From: Gymnorhina tibicen
Taxonomy: Eukaryota > Chordata > Aves > Passeriformes > Artamidae
Assembly (NCBI GenBank): GCA_013399875.1
Contig: VXAZ01001668.1
Coordinates: forward strand, 1,364,001-1,428,000
Length of the DNA stretch: 64,000 bases
Direction of reading: 5' to 3'
Shown piece after piece: positions 35,855-48,820 of the stretch. The notes beneath the pieces were generated by a model, which was not told the origin of the DNA, searched no databases, and was given only the letters and a program-made list of their open reading frames with translations. The position numbers were made by a program, and so were the translations under genes. Positions within the stretch are counted from its first letter, which is position 1, and the number at the start of each line of letters is the position of its first letter.

Positions 35855-37860
35855 GGTTATTCTTTTATCTGTTTCAGGATTTTCTGTTTAGTTTTAAGTG
35901 CTGAACATTTCACCAGTCTATTTAGAGCATTATTTAAAACTTGTTCCAGTTCTCTTCATTCTTATACACGCCCATGTGTTAAACTACTCCAGAAACTGGC
36001 TTAGCTCTGACCATATTTGGAGGCTGTGCCTCTTCTTTGCTTTTGGGCTGGTTTGGACGGGGCCTTACATCTAAAGTAACAAATGAAATATGTGACGAGA
36101 GCTGACTGCCAAAACCGGGATCAAAGCAAGTTTCTGAGGAGCTCATTGGAAAACTATCCTGAACTTTGGAAGGATGACTCAAAGCCACATTCTAAATAGA
36201 GCAAACCACAGTGAAATAAATGGCAAGGTGAGAACAGATTTCTTGAATAAGGTGTGTGTCCCCCTAAGATCAGAAAGTTGCTTTAGTCCTAGGGGAAAGG
36301 AAGCAAATTAGCAGATGAATTTCAAATATCAGTCAGGATGGGTTGCTCGGGATGTTCTTTGTCTGCAAGCCCACAAACCTTTGCAGTTCCTGTGTGGGTT
36401 TACTACACAGAAGTGTGTTAGCCAGAGAGCATTCAAAATGAAAGGTAACATTTGCTGATCGTGTCATGTGGGACACTGCTGACTTGTTTGAAAAGCTGCC
36501 AAGTCTGAAGGCGTGTTCTCTTAAATACTCTCAGTGTCTTCCTCATCTGACTTAGGACTGTGAGAACATTCAGCTCTGATTTCATTAGTTTTAGGCAGTT
36601 CATCTGAATGAAGAGGAGACCTGAATAAAGAGGATTTCCCTGAATCCTTCGGAGAAGCATGTAGACTTGTAAAAACCAGATGCTGTAACTGAGTGGAAAG
36701 CTATACTTTGGTTGTGTGTGTCTTTAGAAAAGCTGGCATGGGAAAAAAGAGAAAGTTCTGTGAGGAAACCTAAGCCTCTCGCAGAATCATGGCATCTCTC
36801 AAAGTCACAAGACTTTAGAAATAGCTGGAGAAAACCATTCAGCAATGATGGTCTGTAGCAGTTGGGAGCTGCAAAGAGAAATGTTAGTTTTAGAGGGAGA
36901 GGAGTGGTTTGGATAGTCACTGTGTTGAAGTGTGATCAAATGTTAATACATGAGGTAGCTGTAGAAGGGAACAGCAGCTCTCTCAGAATATAAAAGGTGG
37001 AGAATGAGCTTGTTGAGTTTTCCAGGGGCAGGAGACGAGAACCAATAACTGCATCCTTCCAGGAGGCAGTAACTGGCTGGCTGCAGTAAGCGTTGCTCTT
37101 CAGGAGAGCGAGGGATGCTGTGAACACAAACAGTAACAGGTTTCTCAGATTTTCCTAGTGCCTGGGAAAAAAATTACACAAATTGTCCTTCAAAGTAAAT
37201 TGCTTCACGTGCAAGCCTTTGATTTTATGCATTTGTTACCCAAAGGACAATAGCAGATACTAAAATTAATTAAATCTTCTTTTTTTGATTCTACCTTTGA
37301 CTTGTCTTGGAAAGAAAAATTGTCTGACTAAAGGCTAATGGAGTTGTTCAAAGACTAACATATAAGCAAAGAGTGATGCAGTTATAAAGGGGAGATACCA
37401 GGTTAGCAGGGTTATTATTACAAGTAAAATCTTTCAATGCAATGATGGTCTTCTGCCTGGACCGCTGTCTGTGATGTCCTGTGATGTCCTTCCCTCAATA
37501 AATCCCCATACAAAGCAGCTGACATTCTAGCTTGAGAAGAGTTACTGGCGTGATGCTGGCCAGCTGGAATAACCTCCCACTGCAGTCCCAGGTACAAAGT
37601 GATGCTTTCTCTGAAGTATCTTAGAAGGCGATGCTTTCTCCTTACAGCACTTTGACAATTACTGAGGGATAAGAGCATCACCTTCTAAAATATGCAGGAT
37701 TTCATCTTTTTCTCATTGTTAACCTAGGACTGGTACTTGGACAGCACAGTCAGTGTCTGAAAGCCTTTGAGCAATTTGTAGCCCTTGCAGTTTGCACGGG
37801 AGAGGATCTCAGTGCGACACTTGGATTATTGTTATCTGTACATTATATCAGCTTGTATTA

Positions 37861-38040
37861 TAGAAACATGGAATGATTTGGGTTGGAAGGGACCTCAAAG
37901 ATGATCTACTTCCAACCTTCCATAAGACCAACCTGGCCTTGAACACCTCCAGGGATGGGGCAGCCACAGAGTCTCTGGACAACCTGTGCCGGGGCCTCAC
38001 CACCCTCACAGGGAGGAATTTCTTCCTAATACCTAACCTG
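37861..38040 (-). mobile_element. CR1 LINE 3'-end fragment
   Basis: On the plus strand this reads as the reverse complement of the avian CR1 3' end: ATGGAATGATTTGGGTTGG, AAGGGACCTCAAAGATGATC, CCAACCTGGCCTTGAACACC, CCAGGGATGGGGCAGCCACA, CACCACCCTCACAGGGAGG and TTTCTTCCTAATACCTAACC. It is 5'-truncated, as is typical, and lacks the usual block between CCAACC and the AGACCA/AACCTGG segment, an internal deletion of several tens of bases relative to the common consensus. It is the strongest evidence that the host is a bird. It carries a chance 64-codon open frame with no meaning. Confidence 0.93.
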
Positions 38041-41000
38041 TCAACTCCCTCAACTACTGGATATTAATTATTTAGACTATTGGAACACTGAACCTCCCTG
38101 CTTCCCACAGGTATAAAATGTGTTTGTTTTGATGTGGCCCTGGAGTTTACGCTGCCTATTGCTTCCTGTGAGAAAAGCTGGCAGCGTATCTGCTGAAAAA
38201 CATGAATCTTTCTTTATCAGACCACTACTCATGAGCAGCGAAACTCAGGAGGCTCAGTTCTGTGCAAAACTTTTTTTTCCTTTTTTTTTGTCTCCAGACT
38301 GTTACAAAGTATAAAGTTGTAAAATTCCTAATTATTTTTTTCAAACGTTGGCATTAGTGCACAAATTTGGCATTATACCAGGTCAAAAAGAGCTTAAAAG
38401 GCTACTAAATCCCCATATTAACAGTTCTTCCCACTTTGCCCCTTTTTTAATGACTATATTAGATCCAGGGGAGTGGACCCTTATCCCACCTGTTTTCAGA
38501 GTAGGAATTAGCTTTTCTGAAATAGAGGAAAATGTAGGGCTAAATATAAATCCTGGTCCTTGGGAATGAAATATTTTGGCTTGTCTGATATTAAAATTGC
38601 ACAAAATACAATGTATTTGTAGCCCAGGATTTTTGTGAGTTGGCAATAGCATCATTCTGTTGCTTTCTGAGTCTTTTCCTCTTCTGGCACAGAGCTAAGC
38701 AGGCAAAGATGTTGATTTGCCACAGCTTCACTTGTGAATATAAGCTTTTCCTTCAGCTGTTTAATAACACTTTTACATGTTGGTGCACCTGTACCTGTAT
38801 TTGGCTTCAAATAAGAATAGAGCATGAACTTTGGCAAGTTGTAAAAATTAGTCGAAGAATAATAATAAATAAAGTGGCATTCAGCCCAAGCATGCTGTAT
38901 TTTCATTACTCATATAATAGCTCACTGGAATTATTTTCCAGATACAGTTCTGTATATTTAAGTATGTATCAGAATAACTGAACTTTTAAATCAAGAGTCA
39001 AGTAGCTACTTTGTATGCTGTGCTTATCTTAAACAGAGTTTGATTTAAAACATTTATCTTCCCTGGTATCATCTCCCATGTCAAAGCACATTTAAATCCT
39101 TCTCTGTTCCTAATATCACTGCTGTCTAAAATGGTATCTGAGTACAAAAAAGTTTGATGATTGCTCCGTTGTTTGCCCACTTTGTAGTTATTAGCTGCTC
39201 TGTCGTTGTTTTGAGTATCACTGAAGCTGAGAAGGAGAAGCCTCAGCAAAGTAAACTTTTAAAAATTAACGCCAAGGTCAGACTCCAGGGTTAGCAACAC
39301 CAGGAGACAGCAATTTAAGATGGGTCCAATTATGCAAAATCATGTGTTGAGTTACAGCCTCGCGTCTCCACTGGGGCCTGGGAGGTTGCCTGGGTAAAAG
39401 TAGCAGAGGAATTTCAGGAGGGGTTCTCTTTTGTTTCTCCCTTTATCTTGAGAGAGAGCAATGCAATCTGGAATAACAGCTTTCCTTTTGAGGTCAGTAA
39501 CTGCAAAGGAAAACCATTATCCCAGGAATGTTTAGTAAGTGCGTGGCAGTGAGGGCAGCAAACCCAGCACCAGGCTGGGGAGACGTTTGGCACCGTGTTG
39601 CATTTAATTGGTTTGCACAGGCAGAACATTTAGACAACACCTCTGGATCCAGAAATAAATCAGCTGAGGCACATCAAGTGACCCACTAAAGCAGAGCAGA
39701 TTTTTCTGTTTGCGTTCTTAATATTTAAACCAAGCACCATCACAGCTAGGTGTTTCTTCAGAAGATCTTAAAAGAAGATCTTAACTTTCCCTCATTTTTA
39801 ATTTATCTTTTCCTTCCGATAATTGGAAAGCACAAGCACACAGTGGTGCCAAGTGGTGACTCCCAGAAAGGCTGGGAATAAAGAGATCAGACTCAGTTTA
39901 CTTGGATGATTTGTGTGGAAGTTAGGATAGTGATCATTTTGCCAAAAAAAGTCTATTTTACTACCTTTTCTCAGGGTGAAGGAACATCATGTGCTATGCT
40001 TTCAAAGCACCTATCCCCAATCCAAAACACTGTAGAGAGATATTGTAGTTTTCCTGCTTCAGAAAACATCAAAACTTAACCACCATCACATTTTCTCCAA
40101 TTCTCTGTGAATCTGAGGTGTAAGGTTTCATAATTTTGATCAGTTGTATGAATGCATCCTTAATAAGAGAAACAGAGAGATTATGTTCAATAAAAGCAGA
40201 AACACAGCTCTGAATATGTTTAAACAAGTTTTTGCATTGATAAACAAAACTACTGGGTATTTTTTTCAATCACTCAGACACAAGTACTTACTGAAGAATT
40301 TATACAGGGCTCAGGGCAAGTTACAGCTGGATCCTCTTAAAAACCTCAATCTTTTCTAACAAATGACTCATAAAACTAGTGTAGCTCTGAAGTTTTTCAG
40401 AAAATATATGTAATTAAAAGGGATTTTTGCCATTTGAACAAATAGTAAATTATTGTAAATATCTTAAGGATGAGCTAAAAACCCGATGTGTTGCTGTTGC
40501 AGAGCATTTCTCTTTCAAACATCCCAGAAACTGAGCTTCAAAACTGACAAATTTGATACAGGAATTGTTCAAGTGTTTTTGACAGTGATGCTTCCTACCA
40601 AGCAGGGCTGAGGCACCTGGAAGGAAAGTCTTGTGCATCTGTGTAATCAGCTGAGTGCATAAGAATTTGCTGTCCAGTTCATTCTGCGTGAGTTTTACTG
40701 AGCCAAACACCTTTTCTTATGCAAGGAAAGTGTAAATATTGCTAAAATTCCTTTGAATCATTGACAAGGGCAGTAAATTCAAACTCTGACTCCTTCTGTC
40801 ACCCTCTGGGATCTTCTCTCATCTTTGGATGCTGTTTAGCCCCCGAGACATCTCCCCTGCCTTCCACAGCTTGCAGGTGAACTCCTGGTTTAAGCTGTTC
40901 CTGCAACAACAGCTTCCCCTTTCCCTTCAGGATCTGCTACATGAAAAGCACTTCCCTCTACTCCCTGTTCCTCTGTGTGGAGTCAGTCTTGGGAGGCGTG

Positions 41001-41230
41001 AGGAAAAGCTGCCACTGGGAAGATAATGACACAGCCCTAGAGAGGAGAAAAGGTTGAATTTAAGCCTCTCTCTTCTTCATGTCCACTGTAAAAGAGGCAG
41101 TCTGTGTAACCAAGGCCATTAGCAAGTCTAACCAAGAGAGCTGAATTATTTCTTCATGACCAAAGAACTCAGGGGAAAGAAATTCCCACTCAGTTTTAAA
41201 AATATCTGGTGACTCACGGGGATGGGATGT
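38041..41230. other. Intergenic, no gene recognised
   Basis: Sequence of ordinary complexity between two CR1 fragments. The longest open frame is 113 codons (38640-38981, plus) with no domain. A 12-13-bp direct duplication (AGAAGATCTTAA, twice) sits at about 39760-39784. I see no other element in it. Confidence 0.6.
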
Positions 41231-41235
41231 CTATC

Positions 41236-41300
41236 GTAGAATAATTCAGGCTGGAAGGGGCCTCAGACTGGATCATCTCGTCCAGCCTCCCATACCCTCA
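41236..41300 (-). mobile_element. CR1 LINE short 3' remnant
   Basis: The plus strand has GTAGAATAATTCAGGCTGG, AAGGGGCCTCAGACTGGATC and ATCTCGTCCAGCCTCCC, the reverse complement of a CR1 3' terminus of a subfamily different from the fragment at 37861. It is strongly truncated, and the right edge is uncertain. Confidence 0.75.
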
Positions 41301-41423
41301 GGCAACATCACCTTTCCAGGAAATCTGTGTTAATTAAATCGTTTCTTCACAGGAACATAACCACCTCTCATGTTTTTGTATCTCAGAATGCAGAATTGCA
41401 CTGGGTAACATCTTCCAAGATGT

Positions 41424-41457
41424 AAAAACAAACAAACAAACAAACAAAAAAAAAACC
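41424..41457. repeat. (AAAC)n microsatellite with poly(A)
   Basis: About five AAAC units run into a 10-A stretch. It is simple repeat about 120 bp from the CR1 remnant. No retroposon is attached that I can name. Confidence 0.85.
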
Positions 41458-43581
41458 TTGCAATCCATTATGGTTTTACAATGACCTGTTTATGTTAACA
41501 GGACTATGTTTGTCAGGAATGGGAATGCAATTAGGTCATCTTCCCATCAGCTGGTAATAATGAACTCAGTAATGAACTCACCTCAAACTTTGCAGAACTT
41601 CCCAGAGATGTGTAAAGGTAGATCTTGTCTCTATGCTGAGGTTAAAAGTGATTACTGCTTCCAGAAATCTAAGAGCAAACTTTGATAAAAGCTAATATGG
41701 GCTCTAAAAACAGGTAATATCAAGTTTTATGGTTTTATTCTGATGAAAAGTAGTCAACCAGTATTAGCAGCAAAAGTATTGCTATAGCAATAAAGACAAC
41801 AACAAGTTTATTAAAAAAATACAATCCTGTATGATTCCATGTTCTCCAAGGTTTGTGTTAGAAAGGGAAACTTGTAAAAAGGATAAAACTTTATCTAAGT
41901 ATATTGTCAAATAAAGTTCTCAGTGACAATAAGGGAGAAAAAACCTAAAAGTCACCTAGGGCCTATAAATAGATTTAGTTGTAGAATACAATATGGAATA
42001 TTCAATTTATTGATTTACCTACTTACATTAGAGAGATAGACATTATAATAATCTGGAATTTGGGAAATAATTTAAAATGTTGTGAGGTTAGCATTAAATT
42101 GGTGTTTACCCAAGAGTCAGAGGATATAGAGGGAGCTGGGCTGACAGAACTAAAGCCTGTTTGAGCACAAGTGAGTGACAATTCAGGAGGCAAGTGGGAC
42201 AATCCTGTTCTGGTATCCCCTAAAGCTCTGGATGTGGTGCCAGTTAAGCAATGCATTCCTTGGACTGGCAAAAATCATAGTCATGTAAAATTTACATGAA
42301 GATATTATTATTGAACTCTTATGAACCCACCCCCAAATCTGATGTACAAATGCTTGTTAACACAGCGTGAAAGGCGTAGTTAAAGTATGATAGATAATGA
42401 GGTTCAGGAGGGAAAAATGGAAAATTCTGCAACAGGAATAGATGCAAAATGGTGAGTTCAGCACACTGGGAGCACCGAGGCTCCTGCAGCCCAATCTTCT
42501 GGTAAGAATGGAGATGTGCTTTTAGAGGCTTGCAATGGAGCCTGGAAAGACCAAGCCACTTTGAGTTGATTTAAACCAAAATAATAAAAAACTAATTTAA
42601 ATAATACCAATAAGCAATCAGAACACCTTTAAGGCTGCAATAACTCACTTGTATATAGGGCACACTTTATCTTGTATTTATTATTTAGGCTCTTGTATAG
42701 ATTTGTTTCTATTTGCATTTATTATGGGCTGGATTATGTTTATATCCTCATTTATGTATAAATTATAATTCCAGTGGATATAAAATCTAGGAATTAATCT
42801 TAATGCTACTGAAATAAATTATCCTGGGTAGGCTAGATATATAAGAAAACAATATAAATTCATCTAAATTCAATTATTAAACAAAGGGAATATTGTATTC
42901 AATTAGAAAATTGAATCAATTTACTTACATTCATCCTTATCTGTCATAATTTTAGAGATGATAAATCTCTCCCTCTTACAGTGTATTGTTATACACAGAC
43001 AGAAAGAAGAAAATAATATCTCTTCCATTTTGCAATTCCTGTTTGATTTTTTTTTCTCAGCTGTGGATGAGCTAATTACTAATCAGAACTAGTGGAATAA
43101 ACTGAGGTAAAAAGAAGGCATTTTTATACATAGAAAAGGATAGTGTTGTCAAAATGTGGGTTAGACTTTGACAAACCAATACAGATATTAAGCCAGGACT
43201 TCAAATAACTCAGTAGCTTAACTTTCTTCAAAGTTTAGAGAAAACTTGGGTGAATATTTCTCAAAATTTTAAATTAAAAAAATGTTATAAATTTAGTAAA
43301 TGTAACTATTTTTGAAAGATTTTTTTAAAAGTCTAACATTTTAAATTTATTTCTGTTACTCATCTCAATTTATAGTGGATAAGTGGGAAACAAAACAAAG
43401 AATAGGAAATTTAAGATACTTAATCCAGCTTTTGGGGCCTTCCTTAATCATTAGAGTCCAGTGCAAAATCAGCTCCTTCTGAAATGGGAATTTATCTAAT
43501 TTGGGTTTGATGGACTAATTTTTTTTTTCCTAAGGAAGGCTTAGGGCACTTAGGGTAAAGTAATTAAAAAATTGAGGATTT

Positions 43582-44010
43582 GTGTTGGTGTTGCAAGATA
43601 TCATAAAGGCTTACACAAACCAGAGCTCAAACTGCAGCCGGTCTCGTTCTGGGGAGATGTTTAAGTCAGGAAGAACTCCCAAGTTTTACACTCTGGGTTT
43701 TTGTGAAGCTTATTACCCCAAATGGGTCAACCTGAAAGTCACCATAGTAAAACCTTGTTATATTTGGCTGGGATCTGCAATTGTCAGGAGTCAGTCCAAA
43801 ATTCGGGGAAGTCATGGATTTTCATCAAGTCAGTATAAATTAATACGGACTCGGTCTGTCACACTTCAGCCAACAATGACCTTTCTTTACGTGTATGAGC
43901 ATTCCCTTTCTGAATTCGATTACCAAGATATCTATTTCTTAAGCCCTACAAAGTACTTTTCTTGGAAAAATACCTTGCCTGTCAATTTTTCAACCAGTGA
44001 TTATAAGTAG
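43582..44010 (+). promoter_or_regulatory. Candidate conserved noncoding element; plus strand open for 142 codons
   Basis: A 142-codon plus-strand open frame (MLVLQDIIKAYTNQSSNCSR and on) sits in a gene-free region. The residues are Ser/Tyr/Lys-rich with no domain, signal peptide or membrane segment that I recognise. The DNA is of higher complexity and slightly richer in CpG than its surroundings. There is no upstream promoter, no poly(A) signal close by and no splice-site arrangement. It could be a constrained enhancer open by chance, or a lineage-specific small gene. I give the first more weight. Confidence 0.3.
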
Positions 44011-47000
44011 TCATGGTAAATCCTGCAAACCACACTGAGACTAATCCTGGGAGAGAAAGACCTGTGCCAGTGTCAGGAGCACAGGTACCCAGTTTTTCCA
44101 AAGAAATGCAATTATAGTTAAGTATTTAAATAATACATGAATACTGAAAAAGGTGCAGCAAGTTTAGGGAATTTCTTTGCATTACATTTCCTGAGAAACT
44201 ATCGGGCTAATTTCCACACGAATTTATCATCACATATAAAATTACTGCAGTTAGGAAAATTGCTGTTTGATGTATAAAGGAGGGAATTGTTCTTCTGAAA
44301 GCAAGATATTATAGGGCTTGGCAGTTGTTATATTAGGGTTTATGAACTGTGAATGTTCTACAGTGTTCTCCTGTACCTCGTGGACCTGAACTGTTGATAC
44401 ATCTCCAAATGAATCTTGTAAACGGTGTTCCCGTGGGTGCACTCCAATTTTGGAACCTTTGTTACAGCAAATGGAATAAAGGGTTTGATAAGCAAGTAAC
44501 ATAAAATGCACCCTGTAGCATGAAAATTACACCACTCCTGTTTCTCTAGATTCACTTTAAAAATATTTGATTGGCGCCACACACTTTGTGGTTATTGAGT
44601 TTTCTTACATTCACTGGCATATGTGGAAAAGTGGTTTTTTTCAATACACTGCAGACTGTTCATTGATGCAAATGAATCTTAAGGACAGTATGAGACGTGG
44701 AAGCTGGTATTTTGATTGATTTGGCCAAAATATTGTGTGTGTGTATTACTATTTTGTGTATAATTACACAAACCCACAAAATAATAATGCAGCTAAACTC
44801 TCTTCTCTAATTAATATGCTTCTGTAGTTCCTTTTAAAAATGGAAGTTATGCTGGCTTTTTAAAAATTTAATTTCAATGGAGGGAAAGGGGAATGTGAGG
44901 AGGATAAAAAGCACGTTAGCGATTAGAAGCCTTGGCCAAGCTGTAAGAAATTCCAGTTCTCTGTCCAGTTCTGTATGACTGTATTGGGGTCCAAACCATC
45001 TGCTTCCCAGGAAGAGGTTTTGCCACTGGCTGTTGCGGTCCTGGGCACAAGGGCACTCCACGTTGTAGCTAAAGCACAGCAAGTACAGGGCTGGTAAAGG
45101 CAGGAGGCAGGGTCTCAGTTCCCTAATGCAGTGATGATTCTGTTTGATGCCTTCAAGCTGCAACAGCTGCTGCTGAACAGTCAGTGTTAAAGGCAAGGCC
45201 ACTCGTGTTTTGGCATAGTATTAGAGCTGGGCACTGGACCCTCAGAGGGTCATGGTGGTGCTGGCCTAAAAACACTGAGGATTTCTTACTGTTGAAAACG
45301 TGTGTGTGACCTGAGGAGTCACACTTCCGTACCCCAGTGCCTACATTTTATTCTTCTCTTGCTTTTTGCACTTGCATCCTTTGGCAGGTGATGGCTTTGG
45401 GGATTTGCCACAAATCATGCAGAAAACTGTAATGAAGAAGGAAAACTGAGCCAAAGCCACTATCTTTCAGGCTGGGGACATAATTAGCAAATCATCCTCT
45501 GGCCCTGCTGTGCTGTTCTCTTCTGGATGGTCCCTATGAAGAGGATCAGGTTTATTTGTAAGTTATCCTCTCCATGACAGATCTCAGGGACTCTGCAATG
45601 GAGAACTTTAAAAGGCTTAATTAGGACCCACTGGTGCACCCAGGCAGCTGTTTACAAATAGGTGTGGTAAGAATCTGCAAGTCCAACAGGGCACAGAAGC
45701 CTGTAGGGACACTGAGAGCTGTCTTGGAGTGGTTATAGCCATGGGGACTGGGACAAGTAAAATAAAATTCAAACGTGCTCTGCAGTCTGCGCCACCTGCC
45801 TCAAGAGGGGTACTCTTCAAATATGTGTGATAGTCTTCAATTGTGTGTCACACATTTTTACTTTCCCTGCAAAATCTCTTCTTCGTGCTTCGCTCCAAAC
45901 CGACTGTGGGGTTTGCGTTTCCACATCCACTGCTGCACCAATTCAACTCGTGTGGATGTTGTAACATAGTTAAGAAATATGAAACACTGAGACAGCTGAG
46001 AGCCTGTAAATGTCTCTAAGAAATGAGTCTTCAAAGCTCATCTCCTCCTGCCAGCTGAGAAGGGTGGGGTGAGAGCAAGAGGTGTAATTTCAGCTCTTAA
46101 TTTCATAGTACATCCTGTGAAAAAAATCAGATGTGAATAATAAGGCAACATTAATTCTTCTATTTCTCAGCTTTGGAACATTTGACTTTATAAACTTATA
46201 TTCTTAACATTTCTTAATCAAAAATTTGATATAATTTTGCCATAATGCTGTTTTCTACTGGCACTGGGTGAAGTTATGGACTCACTCTAATGCAGGTGGA
46301 TAAGCTCACACCTTTGAAGAGTCACCTGAGAGTGAGCGACCTTATTAACGAATTTAAGAGTAATGATGCTGTTCGTTGGTGTTCCAACAGGCATTGAGGT
46401 GTCAGCAGCTTTGGGAATCTCATGATATATGTCTGGAACAGCCTGTTCTTACAGTTTTAAGAGGCATGAGCTGGCAAGCATGTATTTGCCTCTGGTGCTT
46501 TGTGCTGGAGCAGTCGGGCTTTCCTCAAACCTTTGGGTGCTGCTCCTGGGAAACTCTTCCCTGCATGGAGCAAAGGTGCAGCACCCAATCGTGCTCTGCT
46601 GCATTCCAGGAGTGCTGCCCCAGCCCGAAATAGAAAGCCCTGACAACCAAGGGTGAGAACTTTGTTTTGTAAATCAAAGAAAAGTGTTAGTTACAAAGCC
46701 GGGGGAGGCCACAGAAAAAGACTTATTTAGCAGTAGGTCTGTCCTGGACCATAAAAAAATTATACAGACAGTTCACAGAGTGCAGATTATAAATGTGCAA
46801 GTTTTAGGTCAGCTTCTGTTCTTCGCATCAAGAAGTTCAGTGCAAGTCCAAGCAATGCTGACAAAATCAGCACAGCTCTGAAGTGCCTCTGACCGAAGGG
46901 GCCACGATTTGCCCTCAGTTACCTTTAGCTAAGCATGGATCTAAATGAATTTCTTGCAGCTGACCCTCCTTGTATTGGCAAAAAGTTCAGCTGAGCTCTG

Positions 47001-47329
47001 GCTTTGTGTCCCACAGCTCCCATCTCACCCTCTACCTGCAGGGGCTGCAGCTTTTGAGTTTACCTGTGCGTTTGCAGTTGGAGAACTTCAGAAGACAAAA
47101 AGTTAATATGATACAAATTTAGGGCCACATGCTTGCACTGTGAAGGCAGGTTAATCAGCCTCTTAACATCCTGTATTTCCGCTGGTAAGTAATGACACTA
47201 TGCTTCAATCACATCAACCTTTTTTTAACACTGCCCTCAAGAAAGATTTGGAAAAGATAAACATTTCCCATAACATTTTTTTCCCCCGACTTACATCAGC
47301 TATGTATGATTTATCTTTTAATGTGTTAA

Positions 47330-47560
47330 GGCCAGCTCAGTACTCCCTGCCCAAGATAATCTCTCATTGACTCCACTGGGAGATTTTCTCAGGGCAAGAA
47401 CATTAAACAGAACACTGATTTGATTTTATTTTTAATGTGCTTCTGACAAATTTTTTAATTTTGTCTCTTTCTTTCATTTTCATTTCTGCCTCAGTGATGC
47501 AGTAGAGATAATTTATTGGGATATATTTTCAACACTATTGTTTCAGCCACGCTTTAACAC
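47330..47560. promoter_or_regulatory. Candidate conserved noncoding element
   Basis: A stretch of mixed composition with a short dyad around TCTCATTGACTCCACTGGGAGA (arms TCTC and GAGA with imperfect flanks), T-rich tracts and CTTTCATTTTCATTTC. No repeat or coding signature. Selection is by eye, and alignment is needed. Confidence 0.22.
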
Positions 47561-48781
47561 CTGCCATGGATGATAAATGTGCCACGCACTGGTGTAACAT
47601 GAAATGTGATTCTTTCTCCCATGCTTTGCTTCTAACTTTATTTTTAGATGGAGGTCTTTGTGCATAGAGACTGACTTGAGTAACTTTTGGTTGGCAGCAT
47701 TGCTGTTATCAATGATTTCTTCTTCATGCACATTGGCATTTAAAATATTTTCTTCAAATCCATCCCTTTTTGCTACAAAGACACTTCGATAGTGACTTGG
47801 TTTAATAAATTGAAAGCCTACATAAAGCTTGCCTTAATATTGTGGATGGTGGAAGGTAAAAAGCTATTACACTCTTCTCTTTGTACTGTGGAGACAGCCC
47901 TAAATTTTGTCATGTATTTGCTAACTTTAAATTCCACTCTTGAAAAAGCTTGTATTTATGATTAACTTTAGTTAAAAAAAAAGAATACATGAAATTGGCA
48001 CTACTATTTTGCCATTAAACAGGTTTAGAAAATGAGGCCCTGTAGTAAGATACTGTAGAGAAATTAGATTTTAATTGGCAATGTTCTTTTATTTTCCTCA
48101 TCATGGTAGCTGTCATAATTAGAGGCCTTGTCGGGAAATATTTTTTGTTTACTGCTTGTGAATAAGTTTAGATTTTCTTTTTATGTGACATGATCCATTT
48201 AAAACAGTTCCCCTAACGATTTTATGAGACTTTTGAACCTTTTTTCCTCCTTATGTGTAGCTACTGACGTGTAACCAATTTCAGGATCAAGAGACAGTTT
48301 TGCTTAGGGCACATGTTATGAAGCACATTGACCTTGTCCTCTTCAAGTTTTCACCAGGGTGGTTAAAATTTGCATCTCCCAACTTACAGCAGTTCAGGTG
48401 TGAGCTGTGCCATCCAATGATATTTGATATGAGGAATGGTGTCATTGGTTCTGTTTTACTCTGGGTTAAAGAGAGAATCAGGGAGGGCAAAACGATGTCG
48501 CTGCTGCCTTCCTCAGTTTCCTCTGCTATCCCTGAGTGGAAAGAGTTGGGGGCAGCAGGATAGCACATGGACAGGTCAGGACCTTTCTGTTTGCCCTGGG
48601 GGGCCAGTCATGCTGCTTGGACTCGTTTTTCAGCTTTCAGTGTCAACCAGCTGTAACCCTGAGGTAAGGTGATGTCTCGTTTGTCCCTGTCTGGTTTTGG
48701 TGTCTGAGATCCATCACGGAGCTGCACACAGGGCTGGAAGAGGTCTCACCACTGTTCTGCAGTCACTGTGCTTCACAGAGC

Positions 48782-48820
48782 CCCAGAATCACAGAATCAG
48801 CTAGGCTGGAACTTTGTTGA
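48782..48820 (-). mobile_element. Possible CR1 3' terminal remnant
   Basis: CCCCAGAATCACAGAATCAG followed by CTAGGCTGGAACTTTG resembles the reverse complement of the CR1 3' end, including its 8-bp terminal repeat type. It is only about 40 bp long, so the call is tentative. Confidence 0.5.

Larger units (their letters stand above)
31816..37860. other. Intergenic, gene-free, with candidate conserved noncoding stretches
   Basis: No gene is supported here. Open frames exist on both strands (for example 32088-32707, 33716-34122 and 36433-37127) but none shows a domain, splice structure or codon pattern I recognise. Stretches at about 32860-33060, 34300-34680 and 35390-35860 read like vertebrate conserved noncoding elements: balanced complexity, ATTA/TAATTA cores and no repeat signature. 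A 10-bp direct duplication (GTGATGTCCT, twice) lies at 37471-37490. Confidence 0.6.
41458..48780. other. Intergenic, gene-free, with candidate conserved noncoding stretches
   Basis: No gene is supported. A 13-bp direct duplication (TAATGAACTCA) occurs at about 41558-41581. Two stretches stand out and are listed separately, 43582-44010 and about 47330-47560. Overlapping open frames at 44251-44582, 44834-45202, 46376-46656 and 48287-48672 have no recognised domain. Interspersed repeats are nearly absent. Confidence 0.6.

Noticed and set aside
37873..38067. 64-codon open frame (MIWVGRDLKDD...)
   Set aside because: It lies within the CR1 3' fragment on the strand opposite the element, so it is repeat-derived noise and not a gene.
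44754..44771. Inverted repeat TTGTGTA/TACACAA with a 4-nt spacer
   Set aside because: Its 7-bp arms lie in a TG/AT-rich simple stretch, so it is within chance expectation.
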